Origin: Corythucha ciliata
Taxonomy: Eukaryota; Arthropoda; Insecta; Hemiptera; Tingidae
NCBI GenBank assembly: GCA_038030265.1
Contig: CM075943.1
Coordinates: forward strand, 6,138,001 to 6,202,000
DNA length: 64,000 nucleotides
Direction: 5' to 3'
Position 1 is the first letter of the stretch; each line of letters begins with the position of its first letter. This document shows, piece by piece, positions 45,801 through 57,800 of this stretch. A program made the position numbers and the translations under genes. A model generated the notes under the pieces. It did no database searches, was not told the origin of the DNA, and saw nothing but the letters and a program-made list of their open reading frames with translations.

Positions 45801-48800
45801 TGGCCCAAATACTGCACTTTTGCGTTGATTTCCACAATTTATTCGTAGAATGGCCTCCATGCACCGCGAATCCGCGATTTTTTCTTAATTCATCATCGCC
45901 AATTCGTAATAGCTTTTTAGCAGATAGCAGCTGATATAACTGGTTATAGCTGCTATAAAACTAGCGCTTTCGGAGGCTCAATCGAATATTTTCAGCTCGC
46001 ACACTCTTTGCTGATATCACTTGCAACGTTATATTCTCCAGGTCGGATTGACTGAAATTCTTAGAAAGGAGCCAAATCGCTGTCCAACCGTACGACCCAT
46101 TCACATACCTACATCCATGGATAACCTAAAAATAGTCATTTTTCTGTATTTAAGCTTTTCGGGCGCCCTGTCTGATAGAGGGTCCGGGGCGAACCCCCCC
46201 CCCCCTCACCCTCAGCTCGGTACGCTACTGCGTGGGGTCTGATTCCAAGGAAACAGCTGGACATACTCGGACCTTTTCGGACTGCTTCAAGTCCAGAAAA
46301 TCTGCTAAACCTAACTTCTACGTGATACGCTCATTTTTGGAGATTTTATACGGGGCTCTTCGTTGGTACTACAGTGCCCCTTCGTTCGTATACTTGCAGC
46401 TCTGGGGGGGAGGGTCTATCCCCCTATTCCCCCCCCCCCGTACCTACGCCCCTGGCTGAAGTGATGAGAATCGTAAAAGGAGACAATGCGTTCTCTGGTT
46501 TATTGTAAACGCGATGTCTATGAGCCCTCACCAGGGTCGTCTTTACGGGATAAAATTGGGCCCCCTCTGATGGCTGTGGGGAGAGGGGGGTTTTTTCTTT
46601 CCCACGTGGGGTTCACATGACTTCAAATTAGTTTTCAAAAGTACTTCGGGTAAAAAGTGCTGTGCTGTTCGGGTAAAGAGGTACAGCTATTCATTTTTTC
46701 TCATTTTTGAGAAATATCGATATAAAATTCGATCACTTGTTAGGCCACATCTTTTTTCACTTTTAACCGTCAACGATGAGCATGCGCATGGGTGGGCAGT
46801 CGCCCTCCACTAGACTCCAAATCGAAGACGTAGTGGGGGCAGCTGCCCACACCTTGATAGTACCATCAAAAAGTACAAATCATTCAGGGTTGCCACCGAT
46901 TTCGCGAGGTTCTTTGATTAAAAACAATGTCAACAGATTTTTCTTGAAATATCCGACTTCTTGCTCGGAAGTCCCCCCGAACTCCTTGCCGAGCTCTCTT
47001 TAAGGAGCAAGGTATTCTTACCTTTCATGGGGCATTGATCTTGGAGGTTCTGTCCTACACACACCTGCTTGCTCAACGGAGAGCGCTGCATTCTCGCAAA
47101 CACGATCACCAAACGCGATTTAAGGATGACTTGGTTCTTGACCGCTGTCGACTGTCGCGAACAGAAGCATATTATGATCCGTCAGTGTTAGGACCTCCTC
47201 TCCATAACCTCCTTCCGGCTGCTATGAGAGAACTGCCACAAAATACATTTCGGTCACAAGTCAAGCGTATTCTACTCGATGCAGCGCCCTATTCAATAGA
47301 GGACTTCGTTTCCACTCGTCGCAATTGTTGAGAACGACATTCTTATATTTGACAATGTTTTACAACAGGCTGTTGTGTGAACAAGATATTATTATTATAT
47401 TTTGCGGGTCTAGCTCACTAAGAAACCAATTTCTCGGATTTCGCTTTCTAAAATCAAAGTCCGTTGATTTTTCTCGCCAAAAAGAGACGTTCGTGGGTCT
47501 GCCTCACTAAAAAATCCTTACCCGGATTTCGCCCACTAAACAATTAATTACCAATATTTGTAACTTGATTAATATTTCATTTTTAGGGTTTTTGGCTTAT
47601 TGCTTCTTCTACTTCGTCGTTTCCAATAAGTAACCCCCCCCCCTCAAAAATATATTAATCAAGTTGTAGGGCTTAACGACTAATATTGTTAGTAATATTT
47701 GTAGCTGATCAACCAATTTCACGGGGTGACGTGATTAAAAGAGATTAATTTCGCAAATTTTGCGCACTAAAAACCCATTTTTTGCAGGTCTGACTCACCA
47801 AAAAAAAAAATCTGATTTCACCCTACACAAAATTACTTCTCGGATTTTTGTCGCTTAAAACCCATTTTTCACGCGACATGCTCTGAAAGTAGTCATTTTC
47901 TGTACCCAAAAAAGTATGGGAAGTTGACCATTACCGCACAGTGACATTCGAAAAATGTTCTGTACTATAGTCGGGTCGGTGAAAGAATGTGCATGAAATC
48001 ACCCTCTCTCCTTTCCCTAAACCCATATGACTTACCGCTACCACACCGTCACCTGAGAGGAGCCTCTCCTATTTTATCGGTAAAACTCTCTGTTATTGGT
48101 TGCAGTAGTTTGATAATAAGAGGAGAAATAGAGAACCACGTTAAGAGAGGGGAAAAGCGGGCTTATGGCCTCCCACCACTCATGCACATTCTTTCGCCGA
48201 TCCGACTATAGTCCGGAAAATATTTTCCGTCCTAGTAAGGAAAGTAAATGAATTCGAGTTATAACCTCTTTTATGGTCTTTTTGAACGAACATACGAGAT
48301 GTCAATGGGACATTGAAGACATTACTGGGAAGCGTTTGTTTAGCGCCACAAAATTAACGGGCACAACTTTGTTCGCTTACGTCTGTTTAGCCAAAATCTT
48401 CGTGTGTTTACTGCATTTGTTTGTTTGTTTAAACTGAAGAACGGCTCTGTGCATAAGGTGTCTTAGGGGTTAGAGCATTTTTGGGTTGCAGCTTTCGGCG
48501 TTTGGTCTCTTTGGGTTCAGTTTTTCTTTGGTTAGAGCTTTTTTTGATTCGAGCTTTTGGGAACCAAGCTTTTGTAGTTAGAGCATTTTGTGGTTAGTGT
48601 ATTTTTGGTTAGAGCATTTTGGGGTTTCTGCTTTCTGTGATTCGAGCTTTTTAGAAGCTTTGCTTTTGAGGTTAGATTTTCTTGTGTTTGGAGTTTTTTT
48701 TCTTTTTTACAAAATCAGGCATTTTTCTCAAATTTATTGTTAGATATTTTACTTCAAAATCAGCATTTTTCTCACAAACTTTTTTTTTTGCAATATGAAC

Positions 48801-51800
48801 AATTTTTTGTAGAAAATCTCCCATTTTTCTAAGAATCAGCCCTTTCGCACAAAATCAGGCATTTTACAAACAAATCGGGGGCCAACGATGTCCGCCTGCA
48901 TCGAGGCTGTTACCCTCTTACTTGGACCTGCTGGCTGTTAATTGCCTGGCCGTCCGCGGCAACATTCTTGATTCCCTGAAAACAGGACTATCGCGTGAAG
49001 CACTTCAACGGCTCGTTTGATTGAAAATACGGTTCACTTTTTGGATTCTCCTTGCCATAAAATCTCAAAATGATACGAAGTTTCGTCCCGTCAGCATTTT
49101 TTGACCATTTTTGTAAAATCCTTTCTCGATATGAGTCGGACTCTGTTCATGAGCCTCTCGGACTAATGCTGGAATACAGCACAATAGTCCTACTTTCCCC
49201 CGACATGTCCTACTTTTTAGAGCGTCCGGGGAGAACGTCCGGACTCATTTTTCATGTGTCCGGGGAAAGGTCCAAAGTGCCCTCTTTTTTGTCCTACTTT
49301 TTCGGCTCAACTTATAACATCTGGTGGGTCTGTAACTTTGAACATTTTTCACGTTCATATTTGAACAAAGCTGTGAGGCTGAGCCGAAACTTCCCCTTGT
49401 TCGTGTTTCGCCATCACGGTTCTTATCCATCACGTTCTCAGGTAGATCTTCCATAACCAAATGTTTCAAATTTGGCACCAATTGGATTGGATAATTTACT
49501 GTCCCAATTTCGCGGATTTTCAAGCTTTTAAAAACTAAATTTCGTGGGGTTCACCCTTTAAAAAATCAATTTTCGTGAGTTTTGCTCTTTCAGAGCCCAA
49601 TTTCGTGGGCTTAGCTCGTTTAGAACCCAAATTCAAGGAAAAATTTGCCTGATCAAAACTTAAGTTTCCTGGTTTCATCTATTTGTACGATCAGTTTCGG
49701 TTCGGTTAATTTAGAACTAATTTGGATGAAAATGAACTTAGGAAAAACAAATGTTGTTATTTGGCGTTTTTGCCTTCCAAGTATTTTAAACTCGGAAGCT
49801 TAAAAATCCAATTTAACGGATTTTGGTTATTTCCTACCCCAACTTTGCGGATTTTCACGCTTTTAAAACCGAAATTTCGTAGGGTTTACTCTTACTAAAA
49901 TCATTTTCGCATGTGAATTAGCTAATTCGGGAAATTAATTCAACTCTTTCAAAAACCGAATTCCGAATTTTGGGAATTTATGGTGCAAAACCAAAATTTC
50001 GTCATTTTGGTCCTTAAAAATCCCAAGTTTCGCTGATTTTCGCTCTTTCAAACAGAGTAAACAGCAATTTCAACATTAAACTGAGTATTTAGGCGTCCTA
50101 CTGTTGTGTCCTACATTGCGTCACAATCGTTCTACTTTTGTCCTACTTTTTCGTGCCAGGCGTCCTCGGAAATTAGTCAGTTGAGCTTCACTCATTTAGG
50201 GCTCATTGACTGCGTCCCGAACAAACGGCGTATCTTTGGGTTTCTCGACGCAGGAAATCTAAAAACGCCTTGCGTGGTTTTTAGATATCTCACTGTAACA
50301 CCGCCGTTTTTTGGGGAAAACGAATTTCGTGGATTCGACTATATTATCAGCATCCAATATTTGACGTGGCAGGGGGGAGGGTCTCATTAAAAATTCACGG
50401 AATTGGTTCATGCAAAACGTGAATTTCGTGTTTTTAATTCCAGCAGATTTTTGATCATTCAAAAATAGAAATGTTACGATATTTAACGAATTTCACGAAA
50501 TTGGCTCCTTAAAAATCTAATTTCACGGTTCTTAGCTCGTTCAAAAATAGATTTCTGGCTCATTCAGAACCGAATTTTGCTGTTTTCCACTCTTCCAGGC
50601 TCCAAATTTTGTTATTTTGGCTCTTTCATCCTAAAGGGATTTGATATATCGTCAGGTCGTCTCTTGCTCTTTCGCGGCTATTTGGTGCCAAACTCTTGGG
50701 AGGGGGGGTGATCCCATCCCGCGAAACTGGTTTTAGAATGGACCAACCTGGCGAAATTTTGCTATTAAAAAGAGCAATACCCCGGAAATTGCTATCGAAT
50801 GTTTTATTTTAGGGTAACCTATATTAATTAATGAGTTCAGTTCAACAACTTGTATTTTTCCTCTCGACGAGACTAGTTTCGGGCACTGCGTCCTATTATT
50901 AATCTCCGGCGATTTTAATTAGCATGTAGCGTCAAGTGACGCACCCACAACCCCAAAAGTCACTAAACGACTGAAAAAAAAAAACTTTTGGCGAGTCGTT
51001 TGGTGACTGTTGGCGTTGTGGATGTGTCACGTGACGTGACGCTACATGCTAATTGACGTCGCCGGAGGATTGAAAATGGGACGCAGTGCCCGAAACTAGT
51101 CTCGTTGAGAGGAAAAATACAATTGGTTGAACTGAATTCATTAATTAAGATATCCCTAAAATAGTCATGTTTTCAACAAATTAAAAAAAAACCTTCAAAA
51201 ATTCTATTTAATGGTCGAATGCGCAAAACCCGTGAAATTACTCTTTTGAGGTGAACCAGCACCGCAAAATTTGTTTCGAATGACCCAACTCTGCGAAATT
51301 GCTCTTCAAAATGAGCCAACAAGCTGGAAACACATGGGGGGGGTGTACTAAAAACTACTTTTAATGTGTGAAGACTGCGAGCTAGTTGGCTACAAAAACT
51401 GTGTGCTGTGGTGTGGTGTTGTTAGATGCGAGGTCAAGACGCCTGGACCAAAGCGCCTTAGCACCTCTCTCAGCGAGCCTTTCGTTAATACTTGATCGTA
51501 GTGGAAACTATCGGAGTGCTTTGAGGAGGAGTAGGGGGAAGGGGCAGCTAATGGACGTCTTTTTGCTTCCGAGCTACGGAAGCATTGTTTTCACTTTTAG
51601 GAAATATTTTTTCTTTCTTCTTTAAAATCGAAATTTCCACTTGCATTTCACGTTTTATACCTTCCTGAACAATTTCGGTTTCGTGTCTGTCTGTCTGTCC
51701 GCAAATCCTTGTAACAAGCATATCTTCCATAGTTTTTATCCGAATTTGATGAAATTTTCAGGGAATATATGTGTTGGCTAGCAGAGGGTCCCCTATCAAT

Positions 51801-54800
51801 TTCTTCAAAATCGTACAAGGGGGAGGGGGTGAAAAGCGAGGAAGCACTGTGCTATAATCATTAGCAGACGTTTTTTATTTGTAATAAAATAGAGTATGTT
51901 GTTTTGACAGGGATTCAACATTCACATCAACGGGGAGTACCACTGCACGGTTCGCTACAAACAACTTCACCATTTAAACGAGCAATTAAAAAAGTCGAAA
52001 TGCCCCGAAATGTTCCCTCAATTTCCGTCCAAAAAGTACTGGCCCCTGTCTCCGAGTCAATTGGAAGAGAGACGATCCCAATTGGAAAAATACATTCAAG
52101 CTGGTAGTATCAACTTTTGCCCTTGTCCCTCTCTATTTTCTACTTAATTATTATTTTATTTTTCAAAATGTTAGTCGGCCAGAGCTATTCAGAGTCCGTC
52201 AAAGAATTGTTCAACGCCTTTCTCCTCACTGCTCAACATGAATCAACGGGTGAATTGGCTAGGGAAGTTGAAATTGACATCTTCCTTTTAAATGGCTACA
52301 AAATCACTGTGACCGCTAAAACAAACGAAAGATCGAGCGCCGTTCTAGAAGTGCGTCCAAGTCTCCCTCCCTCCAACCCACCTCGTATTTGTCAATTTCA
52401 CCTTTGTTTACGCTTTTTTATTATTTTTATTTTTAGAAAGCCTGCAGTCAGATTAGTTTACCAAGTTGTTACATTTACTATTTTTCCTTATATCTTATGA
52501 AACGGGAAGAAAACGGCGAGCAAACAAGTACTTATCTTTGTGTATTTTATTTAAGCAATGTGTATCAGAGTCTGATTTGTTTTTATTACAGTCATCAGGA
52601 AATTACAAGACTTCGAATCTCCTCATATAACGCAGAAAAACATTCAGGGGCAGCTTAAAATTATAATTAGGAAAAGGTTTGATTACAAGCATAATTTTCC
52701 TCCAACTGCTTTTCTTCAGTTTCAAGGGTTTTTTTTTCAGCTATTGGGATTCATCGTACGACGATGATATAATGTTGGACAGGGTAGCGTTAAATCTTTT
52801 GTACGTTCAAACTGTAGCGGACATAGAGCGAGGGTGGATTCTCTGTAGTAAGGAGACAAGTGAGCAGTTAGCTCAACTGCAGTCTCGAGGGGCTAAACAA
52901 GAGGTAAATATTTATTATAAAAATAAAACGATTTCATTTTAATCCCCCCCCCTTTCTTCTCTTTGTTTTTAAACAAGTATGTAGAACTGGCGAGAACACT
53001 AAAATATTACGGGTATATACAGTTCAAAGAGTGTATTTGCGATTATCCCACACTCGATACGAAAGTTCAGGTGAGCGCGGGACAGCGAGAGCTTAATTTA
53101 AGGATAGAAGCGGCCGGGGGTGAAATTAAAGAGCGTGCCTTCAAAGTGACTCGAATGAAATGCTGGAGGATTACGACTCACAATGTTCGTAATTTTGAGA
53201 TCTCGAGTTGTTGTTTTTTCATGTAATTATACTTTAACGCGCTCTTTCCACTTTTTTTTTTTTCTCAGGATATTATCGAAACCGACGAAGAAACTGTCCT
53301 CCAAAGAGATCCACAATTAGATTTGTCGTTTGAGTATCTCATATCCAAAGATAATCTTCAATGGATAACAATATCGAGCGAGCAAGCCATTTTGATGGCC
53401 GTTAGTTTGCAGTCCATCGTTGGGGAACTGTTGCTAAAAAAGTCTGGATGTGGTTACAAACAGGTTTGTATTATTTGTCGTATTTTGTGGTTGGTGGTGG
53501 GGTGAGTACCAAAAATTGTATTTTTTTTTTTTTTTTTCAGCCCAAGGACTACCGTCTGACGAATTTCAGTTATATGAAACGCGATGGAGTCATGGAAGCG
53601 ACCACAATGAGTCAATCCAGTTCTTCAGATTCTCTTTCGAGCTCGTCGGTGAGTTTCTTTATTTTATTCTTCCCACAGTCTTCCCACAGTCCCTCAGTCG
53701 GCAATCTTAGATTTGATATTATTACGTTGTGAAAGAAAGTCTATTTTAATCGGTAGGAGTGGAGGGGGTGGTAAGGGGTCGCCTGTAGAGGGGGGGCGCT
53801 GTACCGGGGGGAGGCCCGCGTGAAAATTTCGAGTGGCCCTCCCGAAAATGTGCCGGGTCGGCCAAAAACGGTGGCATCACTGAGTGAACTCTAATCGACG
53901 GCTCGTTCAGTCGAAAATCCATCTCGATTCTATGATTTCCCGTGTCGAGAAAATTTGCGCCTTCTGCAGGCGAAAAAGTGGTACAATTTTGTAGACGTAT
54001 TTAGGGTGATCAGATTTTTTCACGTGAGAAAAGTTTCTGTTGCAACAAAAAAGGCTCGAAAACTTGTAATTTTACCTAAACATATACAGTTTTTCCTAAA
54101 TTAAGATTCGAAACTGTCAATTTCGCGGGTATTTTGCTCAAAATTAGGATACGAACTTGCAAAGTCACGAATATCTCTAAATGTTGAAATTACACAATTT
54201 AGTCGTCAGGCGCTGATCCAGAGTCGACTCAAGGAGGGCGCTGTGACTCGGCATCCAGCCCCGCTGCACCTACCAATACCACACGTCACGCAGTTCCAGT
54301 GAAAAAGTAGCTCTCAATATCCGATCATTATTGAAATATCGAAAACTTAATGAAACATCATCTTTTGAGCTCTTTGGCACGTTCTCCAGGGAAAATTGAG
54401 AATTGCCCATATGGGACTCATTTGAGCCACGTCCGGCTCAATCGAAACACTTAAAAAAAGAAATCAGTCTCAAAATCGGCCGATTAACCTCAGGGCAATT
54501 TTTGGCAAACATGATGAAAATTTAAAAATTGACAAAACCGCGTATTTTAGAGGTTTCACGACACCGGGAATCGAGACGGATTTCCAGTCATACGAGCCTT
54601 TGAAGAAGTCATCACCTGTGATGCCACGGGGCTTTGCAATTTTGCATAAAAAGAGCCACAAGAATTTTCGCGCACACGGTGGCCACACGATCGACAGCTT
54701 TCTGAATTACAGCAAAGCTCCAAAATCCACGAAAAACGCCCAACCACAAAACAAATTGGTAATGTGACGAAGTGCTCATTAAATTGCCTCCTTTTAAACT

Positions 54801-57800
54801 GAAAATGAAATCATGAAATCAACCATCAGCTCATCAGCTTACGAATTCCCATAAAATTGCATGTTTTCTCATAAAACAAACAATTTCCTTATGAAATCGA
54901 CAATTTCTTCGTGAAACTGACAAGTTTTATCATGAAACGGACAATATCACCGTAAAATTGTCCATGTTGAGGCGTTTCGCATGACTTTTTCCTTGAAATT
55001 GTCGATTCGCTTGAGTGTTTCCCCGAATGTTGTGTATTTTCCACTGTGAGCCATTGTGTGTAAATTCCTCTTTGAATGCGACGATTCGCGTGAATACTGC
55101 CTAGAATGTGAGGTTTTGCACGGATTTTTGTTCTGAATGAGGCCTTAAAGTCGATTCAGACTATTCGGGCATGAAGTGGGAACACGCATTCCCACGTTTG
55201 ATACAAAATTCCAGAAAAGGATTTTGTTTGTTTACGTTCACATTGCCCGGACGTGACGTGGGAACACGTGGGATGATGATTGTCAGAGCAATTTGATCGT
55301 GAACAAATAAAAGCCTTTTCTAGATTTTTTTATCACACGTGGGTGGGGCAGCGTGTTCCCACGTCACGTCTGAATAGTCTGAATTGACCTTTACACTTAA
55401 TTATTGGCCTGGATGTGACGTTTCGCTCTAAAATGGGGAATTTTTGATAAATTGCGCCTCCATTGTTGGATTTCCGTGAGTTATTTTCCATGTTCGTCTT
55501 CAAATGGACAATTTCCTGATAATGAACTACAAATAACTTTTGTATTTTTATAAACTAGATAATTCCTCATTGGTCATTGCTGGTTGAACGTGAGTGTTTT
55601 CCCCAATGTTGCGTTTTGCCCACAAAATGGGGGCATTTAGCGTAAATTTTGACCTCGGCGTGGCATTTCGCGCATAAATTTCTCGGATTTTGATCACGGA
55701 AAAAGCAATTTTGAGGGATTTTCATTGCCGGCAAACCAGTATTTCGCTGGGTAGCCCCAAATGGGTTGTTGATTATATTGTGCAACACATCAATAACCCT
55801 CAAAAGTTCAATTTTATTGCATAACAAGGCTGTACTTTTGAGAAATTTACAATTTCAAATTAAAATTTGACTCGATGGGATTTAGGAGGCAATTTTGATG
55901 ATTAATTTACACAAGTGACTTCGACTCCAAGGGGGGTGGGCATTGCCCCTGTGGCCCCACACACAGGGGCCATGCCCCCCCCCTTGGATCTGCCACTGTA
56001 ACTCGCCAGGCTATGAGCGCAGTAAGCAGAGCCGTCTTTATTAAAGTTGGGGCCCCGGGCCCGGGATAACATTGGGCCCCCCCTTTTTTCCGAATTTTGC
56101 TCACTAAAATACATTTTGCATCTGATATTACTAATTTCACTGGGTTTGCGCATTAAAAAACCATTTTTGCAGGTCTGTATAACTAAAAAAATATATATTC
56201 TCTAATTTCGGACTCTGAAAACCATTTCGCGGGGGTTTTCTCGCTAAAACCCAATTTTTGAAGTTTTGGCTCACAGAAAATCCAATGTTGTGGTTGTTCT
56301 ATTGATGAAAAACCAATTTTGTGACTGTTTGTTGCAATTTCTGTGGTCGAATTGACGATTTCTCGAGTCGTTTTACCTCGCGTTATGTTATAAATTGATG
56401 ATCTACCGAGTTCTCTTTCTGGGGACTCATCCCCGAATGTAAGCCCGCAATATAGACATTGGGATCTGACTTGTTCTCACGTAAAGATGCCCACCCCAAG
56501 ATCGGGCCTTCACGGCAGGGGCCGTGAACTAGCGATTTTTCCTCTTTTAACCAAAGAATTAGCGTTTTTTCTCAATTTTAGACGCGAATTAGCTATTTTC
56601 CTAATTTTTATACGCGATTAGCGTTTTCTTAGCTTTAGATGTGAATGAGCGCTTTTTCTCAATTAGCACGATTCACAAATGGTCGAAAAATTCGACAATA
56701 TGAATTTTTCTCAATATTTGACACGAATTAGCAATTTCTTTTGCTTTAGGCTTCCGTTACTATGCATGCGATTTCTGACGAAAATTTGTTCTGACGTGTT
56801 TGTCCCCCGTACGAGGATTTCTCTCCCATAGTAACCAATTTCATTGAAAAGCAGACGTTTTTTTTGCTTTAAGCGAATTCCGTCATAGCTCGTCAGAACA
56901 CATTTTCGTCAGAAATCGCGTGCATAGTAACCTTAGCCTTAGCCATGACGTAGCACTTTATCTTAGCAACGAATAGGCCGTTCATACAGTGAATTTTCTC
57001 AATTTTGGCTGTAAATTACGATGACCCGCAAATTGTCGCTTTTCTCAAAGGCCGCGGATTTTCGGAGCGTTTCCGAAATTATTTCCCACCATGCCATGTG
57101 TTAGCACTTTTTCTCCATTTTATCAGCGAATCAGCGATTTTTTCAGTTTTATCAGCAAATTAGCGCTTTTTACATATAACTAGCGAATTTTTAATGTTGT
57201 GAATTAGCACTTTTCTCATTTTTAATCCTTCAATTAGCACTTGTTCTTAATTTTGACCATGAATGTGCGATTTTTTTTACTTTTAAACATGAGATTTAGC
57301 GCTTTTTCCCCCATTTTAGCAGCAAGATGAGCATGATAGCGATTTTTCTCGATTTCAGGGTGTCGGGTTGATTTTTCTGTGCATCGGCAAATTAGGATAC
57401 CCCGCAAATTATCGCTTTGTTTAAATTTAGCCGCGTGTGAGAGCTTTTTCAAATTATTTCACATTTGCCATGAGTTTTTTCTCAATTTTAGCCGCGAATT
57501 AGCGCTTTTTCTCATTATTTGAAGCTGCCTGGTGCTCTTTTAATTCCAGCTTTAAATAATATGAGCAATTTCCCTCATTTTTAGCCTTGAATTAGCAATT
57601 CTTAATTTTGGCCTCGAATATGTGATTTTATCAAATTTAGGGGTAGGTCAAGGTGAATAAAATCTTTTATAGGTGCCCGAGATTTCCCCCTGCCCATCAG
57701 ACAAGACAGGTGGAGACTGACGTCACCAGCAGTCATTTACTCCCGACTGCTGTCCCTAGAGCAACAGATTTTTAAATTGAAGTTTATGAGTGCTCAGAAA

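Noticed and set aside
47987..48211. 74-codon frame
   Set aside because: Lies wholly inside the MITE at 47964-48212 and includes its terminal inverted repeat.
49070..49456. 128-codon frame
   Set aside because: Built on repeated CCTACTTTTT and CCGGGGA words; repeat-derived.
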